In this document: positions 47,295 to 56,337 of the stretch, in pieces
Position numbering within the stretch: position 1 is the first letter of the stretch
Layout of the letters: each line of letters opens with the position of its first letter
NCBI RefSeq assembly: GCF_000092025.1
Contig: NC_003063.2
Location: 1,045,001 to 1,109,000 of the forward strand
Direction of reading: 5' to 3'
Origin: Agrobacterium fabrum str. C58
GTDB lineage: Bacteria > Pseudomonadota > Alphaproteobacteria > Rhizobiales > Rhizobiaceae
DNA: 64,000 bases
Notes under the pieces: model-generated
What the model was told of the DNA's origin: nothing
Seen by the model: the letters and a program-made list of their open reading frames with translations, nothing else
Database searches by the model: none
Program-made: the position numbers and the translations under genes

Positions 47295-48194
47295 CTAGTC
47301 GAGCGCCACCATATGGGCCGTCAACTGTTCTTCGAAGAATTTCGAGAAGGTGGCGATGCGCGGCGGCAGCGTCTGATAGGGCGGATAATAGAGCGTCAGC
47401 CAGAGTTCCGGTGGGGCCCAGCCCGGCAGAACATGGACAAGCCGGCCGCTGCGGATATGTTCGGCGATATGAAATCCCGGCAGCATGGCCACACCTGCGC
47501 CATCGGCTGCCATATCAGCCAGAACCTCGCCATTATTGGCGCTGAAGGCGCGACCGGCCGTTATGGTGATGCTCGATCCGCCGTCCGAGAGGATCCAGTT
47601 CTCCCGCCGGCTTTCACCGCTATAGGCAAGGCAATCATCAGGAGTGAGGTCGCTTGGATGTTTCATCTGTGTGAACCGGCTGCCCGGTGCCGCCACCAGG
47701 ATTCTCGGCACAGCCCTGATCTTGCGCCAGATGGTGAATTTGTCTGACGGGGCCGACGAAATGCGGATCGCCAGATCGTAGTCGTCATCGACAATATTGA
47801 CCAGGCCGTCCGACAGGGAAATCTCGAAACACATTTTCGGATACAGTTCCCGGAAACCCGACAGGATCGGTGGCAGCACCGTCTTGCCGAGCCATGTCGG
47901 CGCGCTGATCCTGAGCCGGCCCTCATCGGCCTTGTGGGCGTTGCGGACATCGCGCCGGGCATTCTCCAGCGCCTCGACCGCAGGCTGTATCTGCGCGGCG
48001 AAGACGGCGCCATCTGTGGTCAGCGATACCTGCCGGGTGGTGCGGACGAATAGTTGCACACCGAGATCACATTCGAGCGCGGCAATAGCGCGCGTGACGC
48101 CGGCGGCCGTCATGCTGAGTTCGCGGGCGACCTGCGCGAAATTGCGCTTCTCGGCCGCCATCAGAAAGATTTTGAGAGCTTTATGATCGTTCAT
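47295..48194 (-). CDS. LysR-family transcriptional regulator
   Basis: 299 aa. HTH: RNFAQVARELSMTAAGVTRA, then IAALECDLGVQLFVRTTRQV. The effector domain contains LRISAPTWLGKTVLPPIL. Divergent from the dioxygenase-like gene at 48310, with a 115-bp spacer holding GCAAT (48213-48217) and ATTGC (48233-48237) as an inverted pair of LysR-box size. Likely activator of the 48310-52419 operon, perhaps responding to a quinone or aromatic compound. Confidence 0.93.
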   Translation of the reverse strand: MNDHKALKIFLMAAEKRNFAQVARELSMTAAGVTRAIAALECDLGVQLFVRTTRQVSLTTDGAVFAAQIQPAVEALENARRDVRNAHKADEGRLRISAPTWLGKTVLPPILSGFRELYPKMCFEISLSDGLVNIVDDDYDLAIRISSAPSDKFTIWRKIRAVPRILVAAPGSRFTQMKHPSDLTPDDCLAYSGESRRENWILSDGGSSITITAGRAFSANNGEVLADMAADGAGVAMLPGFHIAEHIRSGRLVHVLPGWAPPELWLTLYYPPYQTLPPRIATFSKFFEEQLTAHMVALD

Positions 48195-48309
48195 CGCATT
48201 ATTTCAAAAATCGCAATTCATTCGAGAGAAATATTGCAATTCCGCAACGTGATCAAGCGGGTTACATCTTTGTCCATCGAAACAAACACAGCGACCACGA
48301 AAGGCGCCG

Positions 48310-49245
48310 ATGATGATCAAGGATATCAAGGGCCTGCACCACGTTACCTCGATGGCGTCGGATGCGCGGCAGAACAACAGCTTTTTCACCGATACGCTCG
48401 GCCTGCGCCGGGTGAAGAAGACCGTCAACTTCGACGAACCCAGCGTTTATCACCTTTATTATGGTGATGAAATGGGTACGCCCGGCACGGTGATGACCTA
48501 TTTTCCTTTCGACCACATGATGGCGGGCCGCCCCGGCGTGGGTGAGGTGGGCGAGACCCAGTTCTCTATCCCGAAGGGTGCCATGGGCTTCTGGAAAGAC
48601 CGGCTGATTGCAATGGGTGCCGCCGGCATTCAGGCCGACACGGTCTTCGGCGCCAATCGCCTGCGATTCACCGGTCCCGATGGCGATGGCCTGGCCCTGA
48701 TCGAAACGGCAAATGATGGACGCGCCGCCTGGCAGGCTGAGGGCATTTCCGAAGAGAACGCCATACGCGGATTCTCCGGCGCACGCTTCAACCTGAATGA
48801 TACGACTGCCACCGAAGAACTTCTTCGCTTCATGGGATACGAGCGGGCCGATGCCGAGGGCAATGTGACGCGTTATGTCATTCCCGGCGGCAACGGGGCC
48901 GATACGATCGATCTTGCGACCCTGCCGAATACGCCCTTTGCCCGTCAGGGAGCAGGTTCGGTCCACCATATCGCCTTTGCGGTCGAAAACCGCGAAAAGC
49001 AGCTGGAAGTGCGCAAGGCCCTGATGGATACGGGTTATCAGGTCACCCCCGTCATCGATCGCGATTATTTCTGGGCGATCTATTTCCGGACGCCGGGCGG
49101 AATCCTGTTCGAGATCGCAACCAATGAACCCGGTTTCGACCGCGACGAGGATACCGCGCATCTGGGCGAAGCGCTGAAGCTGCCCAGCCGCTACGAGCCT
49201 TTCCGCAACCAGATCGAGGCGAACCTGGTGTCGCTCGCCGCATAG
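48310..49245 (+). CDS. Ring-cleaving dioxygenase-like glyoxalase-fold protein (MhqO/MhqE type)
   Basis: 311 aa with two vicinal-oxygen-chelate modules: IKGLHHVTSMASDARQNNSF at the N-terminus and AGSVHHIAFAVENREKQLEV near residue 215. Metal ligands are expected at the His of GLHH and SVHH and at Glu in GILFEIATNEPGF. Proteins of this type in Bacillus (MhqO/MhqE) take part in hydroquinone and quinone resistance. Start ATG 48310 or 48313 behind GAAAGG. Leads the operon with the YcaC-like hydrolase, 138 bp further on. Confidence 0.88.
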   Translation: MMIKDIKGLHHVTSMASDARQNNSFFTDTLGLRRVKKTVNFDEPSVYHLYYGDEMGTPGTVMTYFPFDHMMAGRPGVGEVGETQFSIPKGAMGFWKDRLIAMGAAGIQADTVFGANRLRFTGPDGDGLALIETANDGRAAWQAEGISEENAIRGFSGARFNLNDTTATEELLRFMGYERADAEGNVTRYVIPGGNGADTIDLATLPNTPFARQGAGSVHHIAFAVENREKQLEVRKALMDTGYQVTPVIDRDYFWAIYFRTPGGILFEIATNEPGFDRDEDTAHLGEALKLPSRYEPFRNQIEANLVSLAA

Positions 49246-49383
49246 GCGGATCGCTGATCCGTATCGACTGACCATACCATTCCGCCTTCTCAAGACGGCT
49301 GCCCCTGACGGGCAGCCGGCCGGCGAAGCCTTGTCAATTTCACCGCCGTAGACCGGCAATCACCACCTGAACGGAGAACCACC

Positions 49384-50073
49384 ATGTCGAAGCTTGAAGT
49401 CCTCACTCCCGCAAACAGCCAGTTGATCTTCATCGACCAGCAGCCGCAGATGGCTTTCGGTGTGCAGTCGATCGACCGCCAGACCCTGAAGAACAATGTC
49501 GTCGGCCTCGCCAAGGCGGCAAAGATCTTCAACATCCCGACAACCATCACCACGGTCGAAACGGAAAGCTTCTCCGGCAACACCTTCCCGGAGCTGCTCG
49601 CGGTCTTCCCGGAAAACGATATTCTCGAACGTACCTCGATGAATTCCTGGGATGACCAGAATGTCCGCGATGCGCTGGCGAAAAATGCCGCCACCGGCCG
49701 CAGGAAGATCGTCGTCTCCGGTCTGTGGACGGAAGTGTGCAATACCACCTTCGCACTCTCGGCGCTGCATGATGTCGCGGATTACGAGATTTACATGGTG
49801 GCGGATGCCTCCGGCGGCACTTCTCTCGATGCGCATAAATATGCCATGGACCGCATGGTGCAGGCGGGTGTCATTCCCGTCACCTGGCAGCAGGTGCTGC
49901 TGGAATGGCAGCGCGACTGGGCCCGCAAGGAAACTTATGACGCCGTCACCTCGCTGGTGAAGGAACATTCCGGCGCCTACGGCATGGGCATCGATTATGC
50001 CGTCACCCATGTCCATGGTGGTGCAGAGCGCGTCAAGCACGGCAAGCGCATCGGCCCGAACCCCGCGAAGTAA
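49384..50073 (+). CDS. YcaC-like isochorismatase-family hydrolase
   Basis: 229 aa. Cysteine-hydrolase fold: FIDQQPQMAFGVQSIDRQTL supplies the catalytic Asp, and VVSGLWTEVCNTTFALSALH carries the nucleophile Cys followed by the cis-peptide segment. Length and sequence resemble E. coli YcaC, an octameric hydrolase with unknown substrate. GGAGAACCACC precedes the start. Probably hydrolyses an amide or ester linked to the dioxygenase reaction. Confidence 0.9.
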   Translation: MSKLEVLTPANSQLIFIDQQPQMAFGVQSIDRQTLKNNVVGLAKAAKIFNIPTTITTVETESFSGNTFPELLAVFPENDILERTSMNSWDDQNVRDALAKNAATGRRKIVVSGLWTEVCNTTFALSALHDVADYEIYMVADASGGTSLDAHKYAMDRMVQAGVIPVTWQQVLLEWQRDWARKETYDAVTSLVKEHSGAYGMGIDYAVTHVHGGAERVKHGKRIGPNPAK

Positions 50074-50146
50074 GCTTTCAGCCATGCCACGCCGGCGGGA
50101 CCAGTATCCCGTCCGGCGCGGCTTTATCCATCCAAAGGAGGTTTCC

Positions 50147-50437
50147 ATGAAAGTCTATCTTCTGTCGCTTGGCGCCGGCCTGCTGGTCGGCATCGTCTAC
50201 AGCCTGCTTAACGTGCGCTCGCCGGCGCCGCCCGTGATTGCGCTTGTCGGTCTGCTGGGCATATTGGTCGGCGAACAGATCATCCCCTTCGCAAGGTCGA
50301 TCATCGACAGGGAACCGGCCGCCGTTTCGTGGTTCAACCAGATCAAGCCGCACATGTTCGGCCATATGCCCAAGGGTGGCGCTGAAACCACTGATCTCGC
50401 GCAGACGCAGCAGCCGTCCAACCGGGAGAAAAGCTGA
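50147..50437 (+). CDS. XapX-domain small membrane protein
   Basis: 96 aa from ATG 50147 behind AAAGGAGGTTTCC. Two hydrophobic helices (YLLSLGAGLLVGIVYSLL and PPVIALVGLLGILVGEQIIP) form a XapX/DUF1427 domain; the polar tail holds FGHMPKGGAETTDLAQ. Its function is unknown in the literature I recall, but XapX genes often accompany isochorismatase-like and amidohydrolase genes. The stop overlaps the next start as TGATG. Confidence 0.85.
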   Translation: MKVYLLSLGAGLLVGIVYSLLNVRSPAPPVIALVGLLGILVGEQIIPFARSIIDREPAAVSWFNQIKPHMFGHMPKGGAETTDLAQTQQPSNREKS

Positions 50438-52419
50438 TGCCGACACGACGCACTTTCCTCGGCGCGGCATCCAGTCTCGCCTTTCCGAATCTGTTTTCAC
50501 CGGCTAAGGCCGCTGATCCCATCAAGAGCGGAGCTTCGTCCATGCATCCAGATACCATCCTTCACAATGGCCGCGTCACGACACTTGATCGCGGCAATCC
50601 GAATGCAACGGCAGTCGCCATCAAGGATGGTCTGTTTGTTGAAGTGGGAAGCGATGCCGAGGTCATGGCCCTTGCCGGGTCGGAAACGAAGATCATCGAT
50701 CTCAAGGGCAAGCGCGTGCTGCCCGGCCTGATCGACAACCACACACACGTCATTCGTGGCGGCCTGAACTTCAACATGGAACTGCGCTGGGACGGCGTTC
50801 GCTCGCTTGCCGATGCCATGTATATGCTGAAGCGCCAGGTGGCAATCACGCCGGCCCCGCAATGGGTGCGCGTCGTCGGTGGTTTCACCGAGCATCAGTT
50901 CGTCGAAAAGCGTCTGCCGACCATCGAGGAAATCAATGCGGTAGCGCCGGATACGCCGGTCTTCCTTCTGCATCTCTATGACCGGGCGCTGCTGAACGGC
51001 GCAGCTCTACGCGCCGTTGGCTATACCAAGGATACGCCGAACCCGCCCGGCGGCGAGATCACCCGTGATGCCAACGGCAATCCCACGGGTCTGCTGCTCG
51101 CCAAGCCGAATGCCGGCATTCTCTATTCGACGCTCGCCAAGGGGCCGAAACTACCGCTCGATTATCAGGTCAATTCCACCCGCCACTTCATGCGCGAGCT
51201 GAACCGGCTGGGTGTGACCGGCGTGATCGATGCGGGTGGTGGTTTCCAGAACTATCCTGACGATTACGAGGTTATCCAGAAGCTGTCGGATGAGAACCAG
51301 ATGACGGTTCGGCTGGCCTACAACCTGTTCACGCAGAAGCCGAAGCAGGAAAAGGAGGACTTCCTCAACTGGACGTCATCGGTCAAATACAAGCAGGGCA
51401 ACGATTATTTCCGGCATAATGGTGCGGGCGAAATGCTGGTGTTTTCCGCCGCCGATTTCGAGGATTTCCGTCAGCCGCGACCCGATATGCCACCGGAGAT
51501 GGAAGGCGAGCTTGAAGACGTTGTCCGTATTCTGGCGGAAAACCGCTGGCCCTGGCGTCTGCATGCCACCTATGACGAGACCATTTCGCGGGCGCTGGAT
51601 GTCTTCGAAAAGGTCAATCGTGATATCCCGCTCGAAGGACTGAACTGGTTCTTCGACCATGCGGAAACCATCTCTGACCGCTCGATCGATCGCATCGCCG
51701 CCCTTGGTGGCGGCATCGCCACCCAGCATCGCATGGCCTATCAGGGCGAATATTTCGTCGAACGTTATGGCCAGGGCGTGGCGGAAGCCACACCGCCGAT
51801 TGCGCGGATGCTGGAAAAGGGCGTGAACGTCTCGGCGGGCACGGATGCAACGCGCGTTGCCTCCTATAATCCGTGGGTATCGCTGTTCTGGATGGTGACC
51901 GGCAAGACAGTCGGCGGCATGCAGCTCTATCCGCGCGCCAATTGCCTCGACCGTGAAACGGCGCTGCGCATGTGGACGGAAAAGGTCACCTGGTTCTCCA
52001 ACGAAGAGGGCAAGAAGGGCCGCATCGAGAAAGGGCAGTTCGCCGATCTCGTCGTGCCGGACAAGGATTATTTCTCCTGCGCGGAAGATGAAATATCCTT
52101 CCTCACCTCGGAACTGACCATGGTGGGCGGCAAGATCGTTTATGGCGCCGGCGACTTCAGGGTGCTCGACGAGAGTAATATTCCGCCCGCCATGCCCGAC
52201 TGGTCGCCGGTCCGCACCTTCGGCGGTTATGCCGCCTGGGGCGAGCCGCAGGGTGCCGGAAAGAACTCGCTGAGACGCGCCGCGATCACCTCCTGTGGTT
52301 GCGCCAGTGATTGCGGTGTTCATGGTCACGACCATGCCGGTGCCTGGACATCGAAACTGCCGATTGCCGATCTGAAGGGCTTCTTCGGCGCATTGGGCTG
52401 TTCCTGCTGGGCAGTCTGA
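50437..52419 (+). CDS. Tat-exported YtcJ-like amidohydrolase with Cys/His-rich tail
   Basis: 660 aa. N-terminus MPTRRTFLGAASSLAFPNLF is a twin-arginine signal ending near AKA. Amidohydrolase_3 core: LPGLIDNHTHVIRGG (HxH metal site), RLHATYDETI, WFFDHAETISDR and SAGTDATRVASYNPW (catalytic Asp region). After about residue 605 the family core ends and a tail rich in Cys and His follows (CGCASDCGVHGHDHAG, then GCSCWAV), which could bind metal or form disulfides in the periplasm. A GCAACGGGCG/CGCCCGTTGC hairpin (52440-52470) follows the stop. Confidence 0.9.
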   Translation: MPTRRTFLGAASSLAFPNLFSPAKAADPIKSGASSMHPDTILHNGRVTTLDRGNPNATAVAIKDGLFVEVGSDAEVMALAGSETKIIDLKGKRVLPGLIDNHTHVIRGGLNFNMELRWDGVRSLADAMYMLKRQVAITPAPQWVRVVGGFTEHQFVEKRLPTIEEINAVAPDTPVFLLHLYDRALLNGAALRAVGYTKDTPNPPGGEITRDANGNPTGLLLAKPNAGILYSTLAKGPKLPLDYQVNSTRHFMRELNRLGVTGVIDAGGGFQNYPDDYEVIQKLSDENQMTVRLAYNLFTQKPKQEKEDFLNWTSSVKYKQGNDYFRHNGAGEMLVFSAADFEDFRQPRPDMPPEMEGELEDVVRILAENRWPWRLHATYDETISRALDVFEKVNRDIPLEGLNWFFDHAETISDRSIDRIAALGGGIATQHRMAYQGEYFVERYGQGVAEATPPIARMLEKGVNVSAGTDATRVASYNPWVSLFWMVTGKTVGGMQLYPRANCLDRETALRMWTEKVTWFSNEEGKKGRIEKGQFADLVVPDKDYFSCAEDEISFLTSELTMVGGKIVYGAGDFRVLDESNIPPAMPDWSPVRTFGGYAAWGEPQGAGKNSLRRAAITSCGCASDCGVHGHDHAGAWTSKLPIADLKGFFGALGCSCWAV

Positions 52420-52628
52420 GCCTGATCGACAAGAGAAATGCAACGGGCGACGCATGCCGCCGCCCGTTGCCTGCAAACCTCGGACGGTAACAAAAAGAAT
52501 ATTGCAGATTATGCAATTATATCGAAACAATTGATGTAATTGTTGGCGGCAATCCTTTGCGCCAATATCGCTCCATCAGATGAACGCAGCGCCGCACATA
52601 TCGACGGCCAGATCGCAGGAGCATTAAA

Positions 52629-53069
52629 ATGACTGATCCATCTTCGACCCTTCGCCTTCGCGGGCTTCTTGCTGAAATCGTCGCCGCGCCCCTTACACGA
52701 ACCGTGGCTCTTCTGGCGCTTTGTTCGGCGTATATTCAGGGGCCGCTCACCAAGATCTTTGATTTTCCCGGCGCGATTGCCGAGATGAACCATTTTGGCC
52801 TGCAGCCGGCGGCGGCATTTGCCGTTTTTGTCATTATTTTTGAACTTACCGCCTCCGCCATGGTGGTAACGGGCGTCCTGCGCTGGGTGGGTGCTCTGGC
52901 GCTTTCGGGCTTCACGCTTCTTGCGACCTTCATCGCTCTCCGGTTCTGGGAAATGGCGCCCGGCATGGACCGCATGATGGCCACCAATGCCTTCTTCGAA
53001 CATCTCGGTCTGGCCGGCGCCTTTGTTATCGTCGCTGCAATCGATCTCACGAAAGGAACAGGCAAATGA
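52629..53069 (+). CDS. DoxX-family membrane protein
   Basis: 146 aa with four hydrophobic helices (LLALCSAYIQGPLTKIFDFP, FAVFVIIFELTASAMVVTGV, ALALSGFTLLATFIALRFW, HLGLAGAFVIVAAIDL). The pattern GPLTKIFDFPGAIAEMNHFG fits the DoxX/DoxD family of quinone-linked or redox-protective membrane proteins. AGGAG precedes the ATG. Overlaps the MFS gene as ATGA, so both are made together. Its promoter must lie in the 209-bp AT-rich spacer upstream. Confidence 0.88.
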   Translation: MTDPSSTLRLRGLLAEIVAAPLTRTVALLALCSAYIQGPLTKIFDFPGAIAEMNHFGLQPAAAFAVFVIIFELTASAMVVTGVLRWVGALALSGFTLLATFIALRFWEMAPGMDRMMATNAFFEHLGLAGAFVIVAAIDLTKGTGK

Positions 53070-54664
53070 GTGCCGCAAAATCCTCGGCGAGCAGCTTTGC
53101 TCCTCTTGCGCAACCGGTTTTCGCCGTCCTCTGGGCCGCGACGGTGCTCGGCAATACCGGCAGCTTCATGCGTGATGTCGCCAGTTCATGGTTGATGACC
53201 GATCTTTCGGCCTCGCCGGCGGCGGTCGCGTTGGTTCAGGCGGCTGGAACCCTGCCGATCTTTCTTCTGGCGATCCCGGCCGGCGTGCTGACCGATATTC
53301 TAGACCGCCGCAAATTCCTGATCGCAGTCCAGCTGCTGCTGGCCTCGGTCAGCGTCACCCTCATGGTTCTCGCCCATACCGGCATGTTGTCCGTCAGCGC
53401 CCTGATTGGCCTCACCTTCCTCGGCGGCATCGGTGCGGCACTGATGGGGCCGACCTGGCAGGCCATCGTGCCGGAACTGGTGAAGCGCGAGGACATCAAG
53501 AGCGCCGTGGCGCTGAACTCGCTCGGCATCAACATCGCCCGTTCCATCGGCCCCGCTGTCGGTGGCATCCTGCTTGCGGCCTTCGGTGCTGCCTTTACCT
53601 ATGGTGCCGATGTCGCGAGCTATTTCTTTGTCATCGCCGCTCTTCTGTGGTGGCCACGGGCGAAGAACGCCAATAATGCACTTCAGGAGAATTTCTTCGG
53701 TGCATTCCGGGCCGGCCTTCGTTACACCCGCGCCAGCCGGCCGCTGCATGTCGTCCTGCTGCGGGCCGCGATCTTCTTTGCTTTCGCCAGTGCCGTCTGG
53801 GCGCTGTTGCCTCTGGTCGCCCGGCAATTGCTGGGTGGAGATGCGAGTTTCTACGGTATCCTGCTCGGCGCCGTTGGAGCCGGTGCGATCGCCGGTGCGC
53901 TGGTCATGCCGAAGCTGCGTGCCCGTTTTGATGCCGATGGCCTGCTTCTGGGTGCCGCCATCGTCACCGCGCTCGTCATGGCCGGGCTGTCGTTCGCACC
54001 GCCGAAATGGCTTGCCATCATCATCCTGCTGTTCCTCGGCGGCGCCTGGATCACGGCACTGACGACGCTCAATGGCGCAGCCCAGGCGATCTTGCCGAAC
54101 TGGGTGCGGGGTCGTGGTCTGGCGGTTTATCTCACCGTCTTTAATGGTGCGATGACGGCGGGCAGCATTGGCTGGGGTGCTGTGGGTGAAGCCGCGGGTG
54201 TGCCGGGCACCCTGCTGATCGGTGCAGCCGGTCTCTTCATCGCCGGCCTCATCATGCATCGCCTGAAACTGCCTGCGGGTGATGCGGATATGGTGCCGTC
54301 CAACCATTGGCCCGAACCGCTCGTTGCCGAGCCTGTGGCCCATGATCGCGGCCCGGTTCTGATCCTGATCGAATATACTGTGGAGAAGGATCACCGTTCG
54401 GCTTTCCTGCATGCTTTGGACGAACTCTCCCAGGAGCGCCGCCGCGATGGAGCCTATGGCTGGGGTGTCACCGAAGACTCCGCCGATCCGCAGAAGATCG
54501 TGGAATGGTTCATGGTGGAATCCTGGGCCGAGCATCTGCGCCAGCACAAGCGGGTTTCCAATGCCGATGCGGATTTGCAGGGCAAGGTGCTTGCTTACCA
54601 TTCCGGGTTGGAAAAGCCTGTCGTGCGCCACTTCCTCACGATCAATCGCCCAGGAAAAGCATAA
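53066..54664 (+). CDS. MFS transporter with C-terminal ABM-like domain
   Basis: 532 aa. Residues about 10-405 form an MFS domain of the MFS_3/EntS type (SSWLMTDLSASPAAVALVQA, GVLTDILDRRKFLIAVQLLL, TLPIFLLAIPAG). Residues about 425-530 are soluble: PVLILIEYTVEKDHRSAFLH, YGWGVTEDSADPQKIVEWFM, ESWAEHLRQHKRVSNADADL, resembling a ferredoxin-like antibiotic-biosynthesis-monooxygenase fold. Probably an exporter of a reactive or aromatic compound, with the tail as a sensor or detoxifying module. Terminated by the hairpin at 54672. Confidence 0.9.
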   Translation: MSAAKSSASSFAPLAQPVFAVLWAATVLGNTGSFMRDVASSWLMTDLSASPAAVALVQAAGTLPIFLLAIPAGVLTDILDRRKFLIAVQLLLASVSVTLMVLAHTGMLSVSALIGLTFLGGIGAALMGPTWQAIVPELVKREDIKSAVALNSLGINIARSIGPAVGGILLAAFGAAFTYGADVASYFFVIAALLWWPRAKNANNALQENFFGAFRAGLRYTRASRPLHVVLLRAAIFFAFASAVWALLPLVARQLLGGDASFYGILLGAVGAGAIAGALVMPKLRARFDADGLLLGAAIVTALVMAGLSFAPPKWLAIIILLFLGGAWITALTTLNGAAQAILPNWVRGRGLAVYLTVFNGAMTAGSIGWGAVGEAAGVPGTLLIGAAGLFIAGLIMHRLKLPAGDADMVPSNHWPEPLVAEPVAHDRGPVLILIEYTVEKDHRSAFLHALDELSQERRRDGAYGWGVTEDSADPQKIVEWFMVESWAEHLRQHKRVSNADADLQGKVLAYHSGLEKPVVRHFLTINRPGKA

Positions 54665-54671
54665 ACAGAAA

Positions 54672-54692
54672 GGGGCCGAAAGGCCCCTTTTT
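54672..54692 (+). terminator. Intrinsic terminator after the DoxX-MFS pair
   Basis: GGGGCC (54672-54677), GAAA loop, GGCCCC (54682-54687), then TTTTT. It lies eight bases after the MFS stop codon and faces the 3' end of the convergent ProC-like gene. Confidence 0.92.
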
Positions 54693-54719
54693 CGTTCTCG
54701 TTTTTTTAAAGCCCGCCGG

Positions 54720-55502
54720 TTATTGCGCGATCCGCTCCATCACCCGGCTCAATGCCTCTTTCAGCGCATTGGAACCGCCATTTCTGTCGAAGTCCTGCAT
54801 GACCTGCTCGTTGAGGCCGCCCTTGGTGGCGAATTCGCGGCTCATCTCGGTGAAGTCAGTCTTTCCGCCTGACAGCAGGGCCACTTCGGAGAGACCGGCA
54901 AAGAGGGGCGTGACGTAGGCCCGCGCCTTGTCTTCCGGCAGGCCGTTCTCCGCCAGCCACTCCGTCGTCGTTTGCATGATGCCGAAATAGGTGGCCATCA
55001 GCGCGCTGGCGGCGGCCAGAAGGTCGTATTCCGCCTTCGTTGTGCATTCCACCGCATTGCCGAGCACGTTGAAGATCGCCGCCGTGTCCGTATCGGCGGG
55101 ATAGATGGCGGTGACGCCCTTGCGCCGGGCGACGAAGGGCAGCGGGATCGCTTGGGCGAGACGTACATCCGCGCCGATCCAGTCCAGGAGCGCGTCGCGG
55201 CTGGTTGCAGCCACGACGCTGATGACCTTCTGTCCGTCCCGGAACCGCAGAGGCCGGATGACCTCTTCGGCGATCTGCGGACGGATTGCCAGCATGACGG
55301 TATCGCAGCCATCAACGATCATCTGATTGTCACGGGAGATGATCACCTGCGGAAAATCGGCGGCAAGTCTGGCCGAGATATCCGCACTGCGCTGGGACAC
55401 CATGACATGCGGTACGGCGGCGGGCTTGACAAGCAGGCCGCGCACCATCGCATCGGTGATGGCACCCGTTCCGATGAAACCGATTTTCTGGGGAAGGGAC
55501 AT
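54720..55502 (-). CDS. Pyrroline-5-carboxylate reductase-like oxidoreductase
   Basis: 260 aa. Rossmann KIGFIGTGAITDAMVRGLL at the N-terminus; the C-terminal helical dimer domain carries KTDFTEMSREFATKGGLNEQ, equivalent to the proline-binding segment TPGGTT.E of ProC but with a different sequence. It belongs to the family but may act on another imine or have no biosynthetic role. GGGAAGGGACATG gives a good start. Stands alone, 217 bp from the divergent exonuclease gene. Confidence 0.87.
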   Translation of the reverse strand: MSLPQKIGFIGTGAITDAMVRGLLVKPAAVPHVMVSQRSADISARLAADFPQVIISRDNQMIVDGCDTVMLAIRPQIAEEVIRPLRFRDGQKVISVVAATSRDALLDWIGADVRLAQAIPLPFVARRKGVTAIYPADTDTAAIFNVLGNAVECTTKAEYDLLAAASALMATYFGIMQTTTEWLAENGLPEDKARAYVTPLFAGLSEVALLSGGKTDFTEMSREFATKGGLNEQVMQDFDRNGGSNALKEALSRVMERIAQ

Positions 55503-55719
55503 GAATACTCCACTGCGGCGAATGGGCCGACAGAGGCATCGGCTGTGTCATTTCCATCCGATGCTAAGTTCTCCGTCGGGAATTGTCGACAAGCAGATAG
55601 CGTTAATTTGCGATTGAAACGGAGCCCGCCACACTCGATGATGTGGGACTGCTATTGAATTTGACATGGGGTCGCCACTTCCGTTCCGGCTGACCTGTGT
55701 TTGGGCGGGAGAGCCATCG

Positions 55720-56337
55720 ATGAAAAAGGCAATCATATTCGACTGCGAGTTCCTCTGCCTGGAGGGGTCGCAGCGCAGATTCTGGTGTGCGGCCCATGAT
55801 CCCGATCCCGTCATCGCGCAGATCGGTGCCGTCAAGCTCGGGCTGGAGGGTGGATTTCCGCTTCTGGAGACCTATAAGGTCCTTATCTCTCCGGTCGACC
55901 GTCATGGCAGGCGATATGCGATTGATCCGTTCTTCACCAGGCTGACGGGGATCACCGAGGAGAATATCGAGGCGGAAGGCGTTCCTTTGCAGGATGCCCT
56001 CTCGAGTTTCGACAGCTTCTCCGAAGGTGCCCAATGCTGGTCATGGGGCAAGGACGAGTTGAATATGATGGCGATCAGCACTTATGTCGCGGGTATCCAG
56101 CCGCCCATGCCTGCCTGTCGCTTCGACAATGCCGTCAGGCTCCTGCTTGCGGCGGGGATGCCGGTCGAGGACCTGGCGAAAACGCCCAGCAACAGTCTGG
56201 CCGACTATTACGGCGTGGCGCATCCGCCTTTGCAGGGCCACGATGCGCTCGGTGATGCACTTTCAGTTTCCTATGCCCTGCAACATCTCCTGCGGAGCGG
56301 AAAGTTGAAGCCGGAAGAATTCACGCTCGCCGCTTAG
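55720..56337 (+). CDS. DEDDh 3'-5' exonuclease-family protein
   Basis: 205 aa from ATG 55720 behind GGGAGAG; the 18-codon upstream extension lacks a ribosome site. Exo I FDCEFLCLEG (D and E ligands), Exo II WSWGKDELNM, Exo III QGHDALGDALSVSY, with the His and Asp of the DEDDh type. Similar to KapD/oligoribonuclease-like and DnaQ-type nucleases. Overlaps the convergent LysR gene by four bases. Probably trims RNA or DNA; a partner is not visible. Confidence 0.88.
   Translation: MKKAIIFDCEFLCLEGSQRRFWCAAHDPDPVIAQIGAVKLGLEGGFPLLETYKVLISPVDRHGRRYAIDPFFTRLTGITEENIEAEGVPLQDALSSFDSFSEGAQCWSWGKDELNMMAISTYVAGIQPPMPACRFDNAVRLLLAAGMPVEDLAKTPSNSLADYYGVAHPPLQGHDALGDALSVSYALQHLLRSGKLKPEEFTLAA

Noticed and set aside
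52440..52470. GCAACGGGCG/CGCCCGTTGC hairpin as intrinsic terminator of the amidohydrolase operon
   Set aside because: No T run follows. It may be Rho-linked or a processing hairpin, so it was not listed as a terminator.
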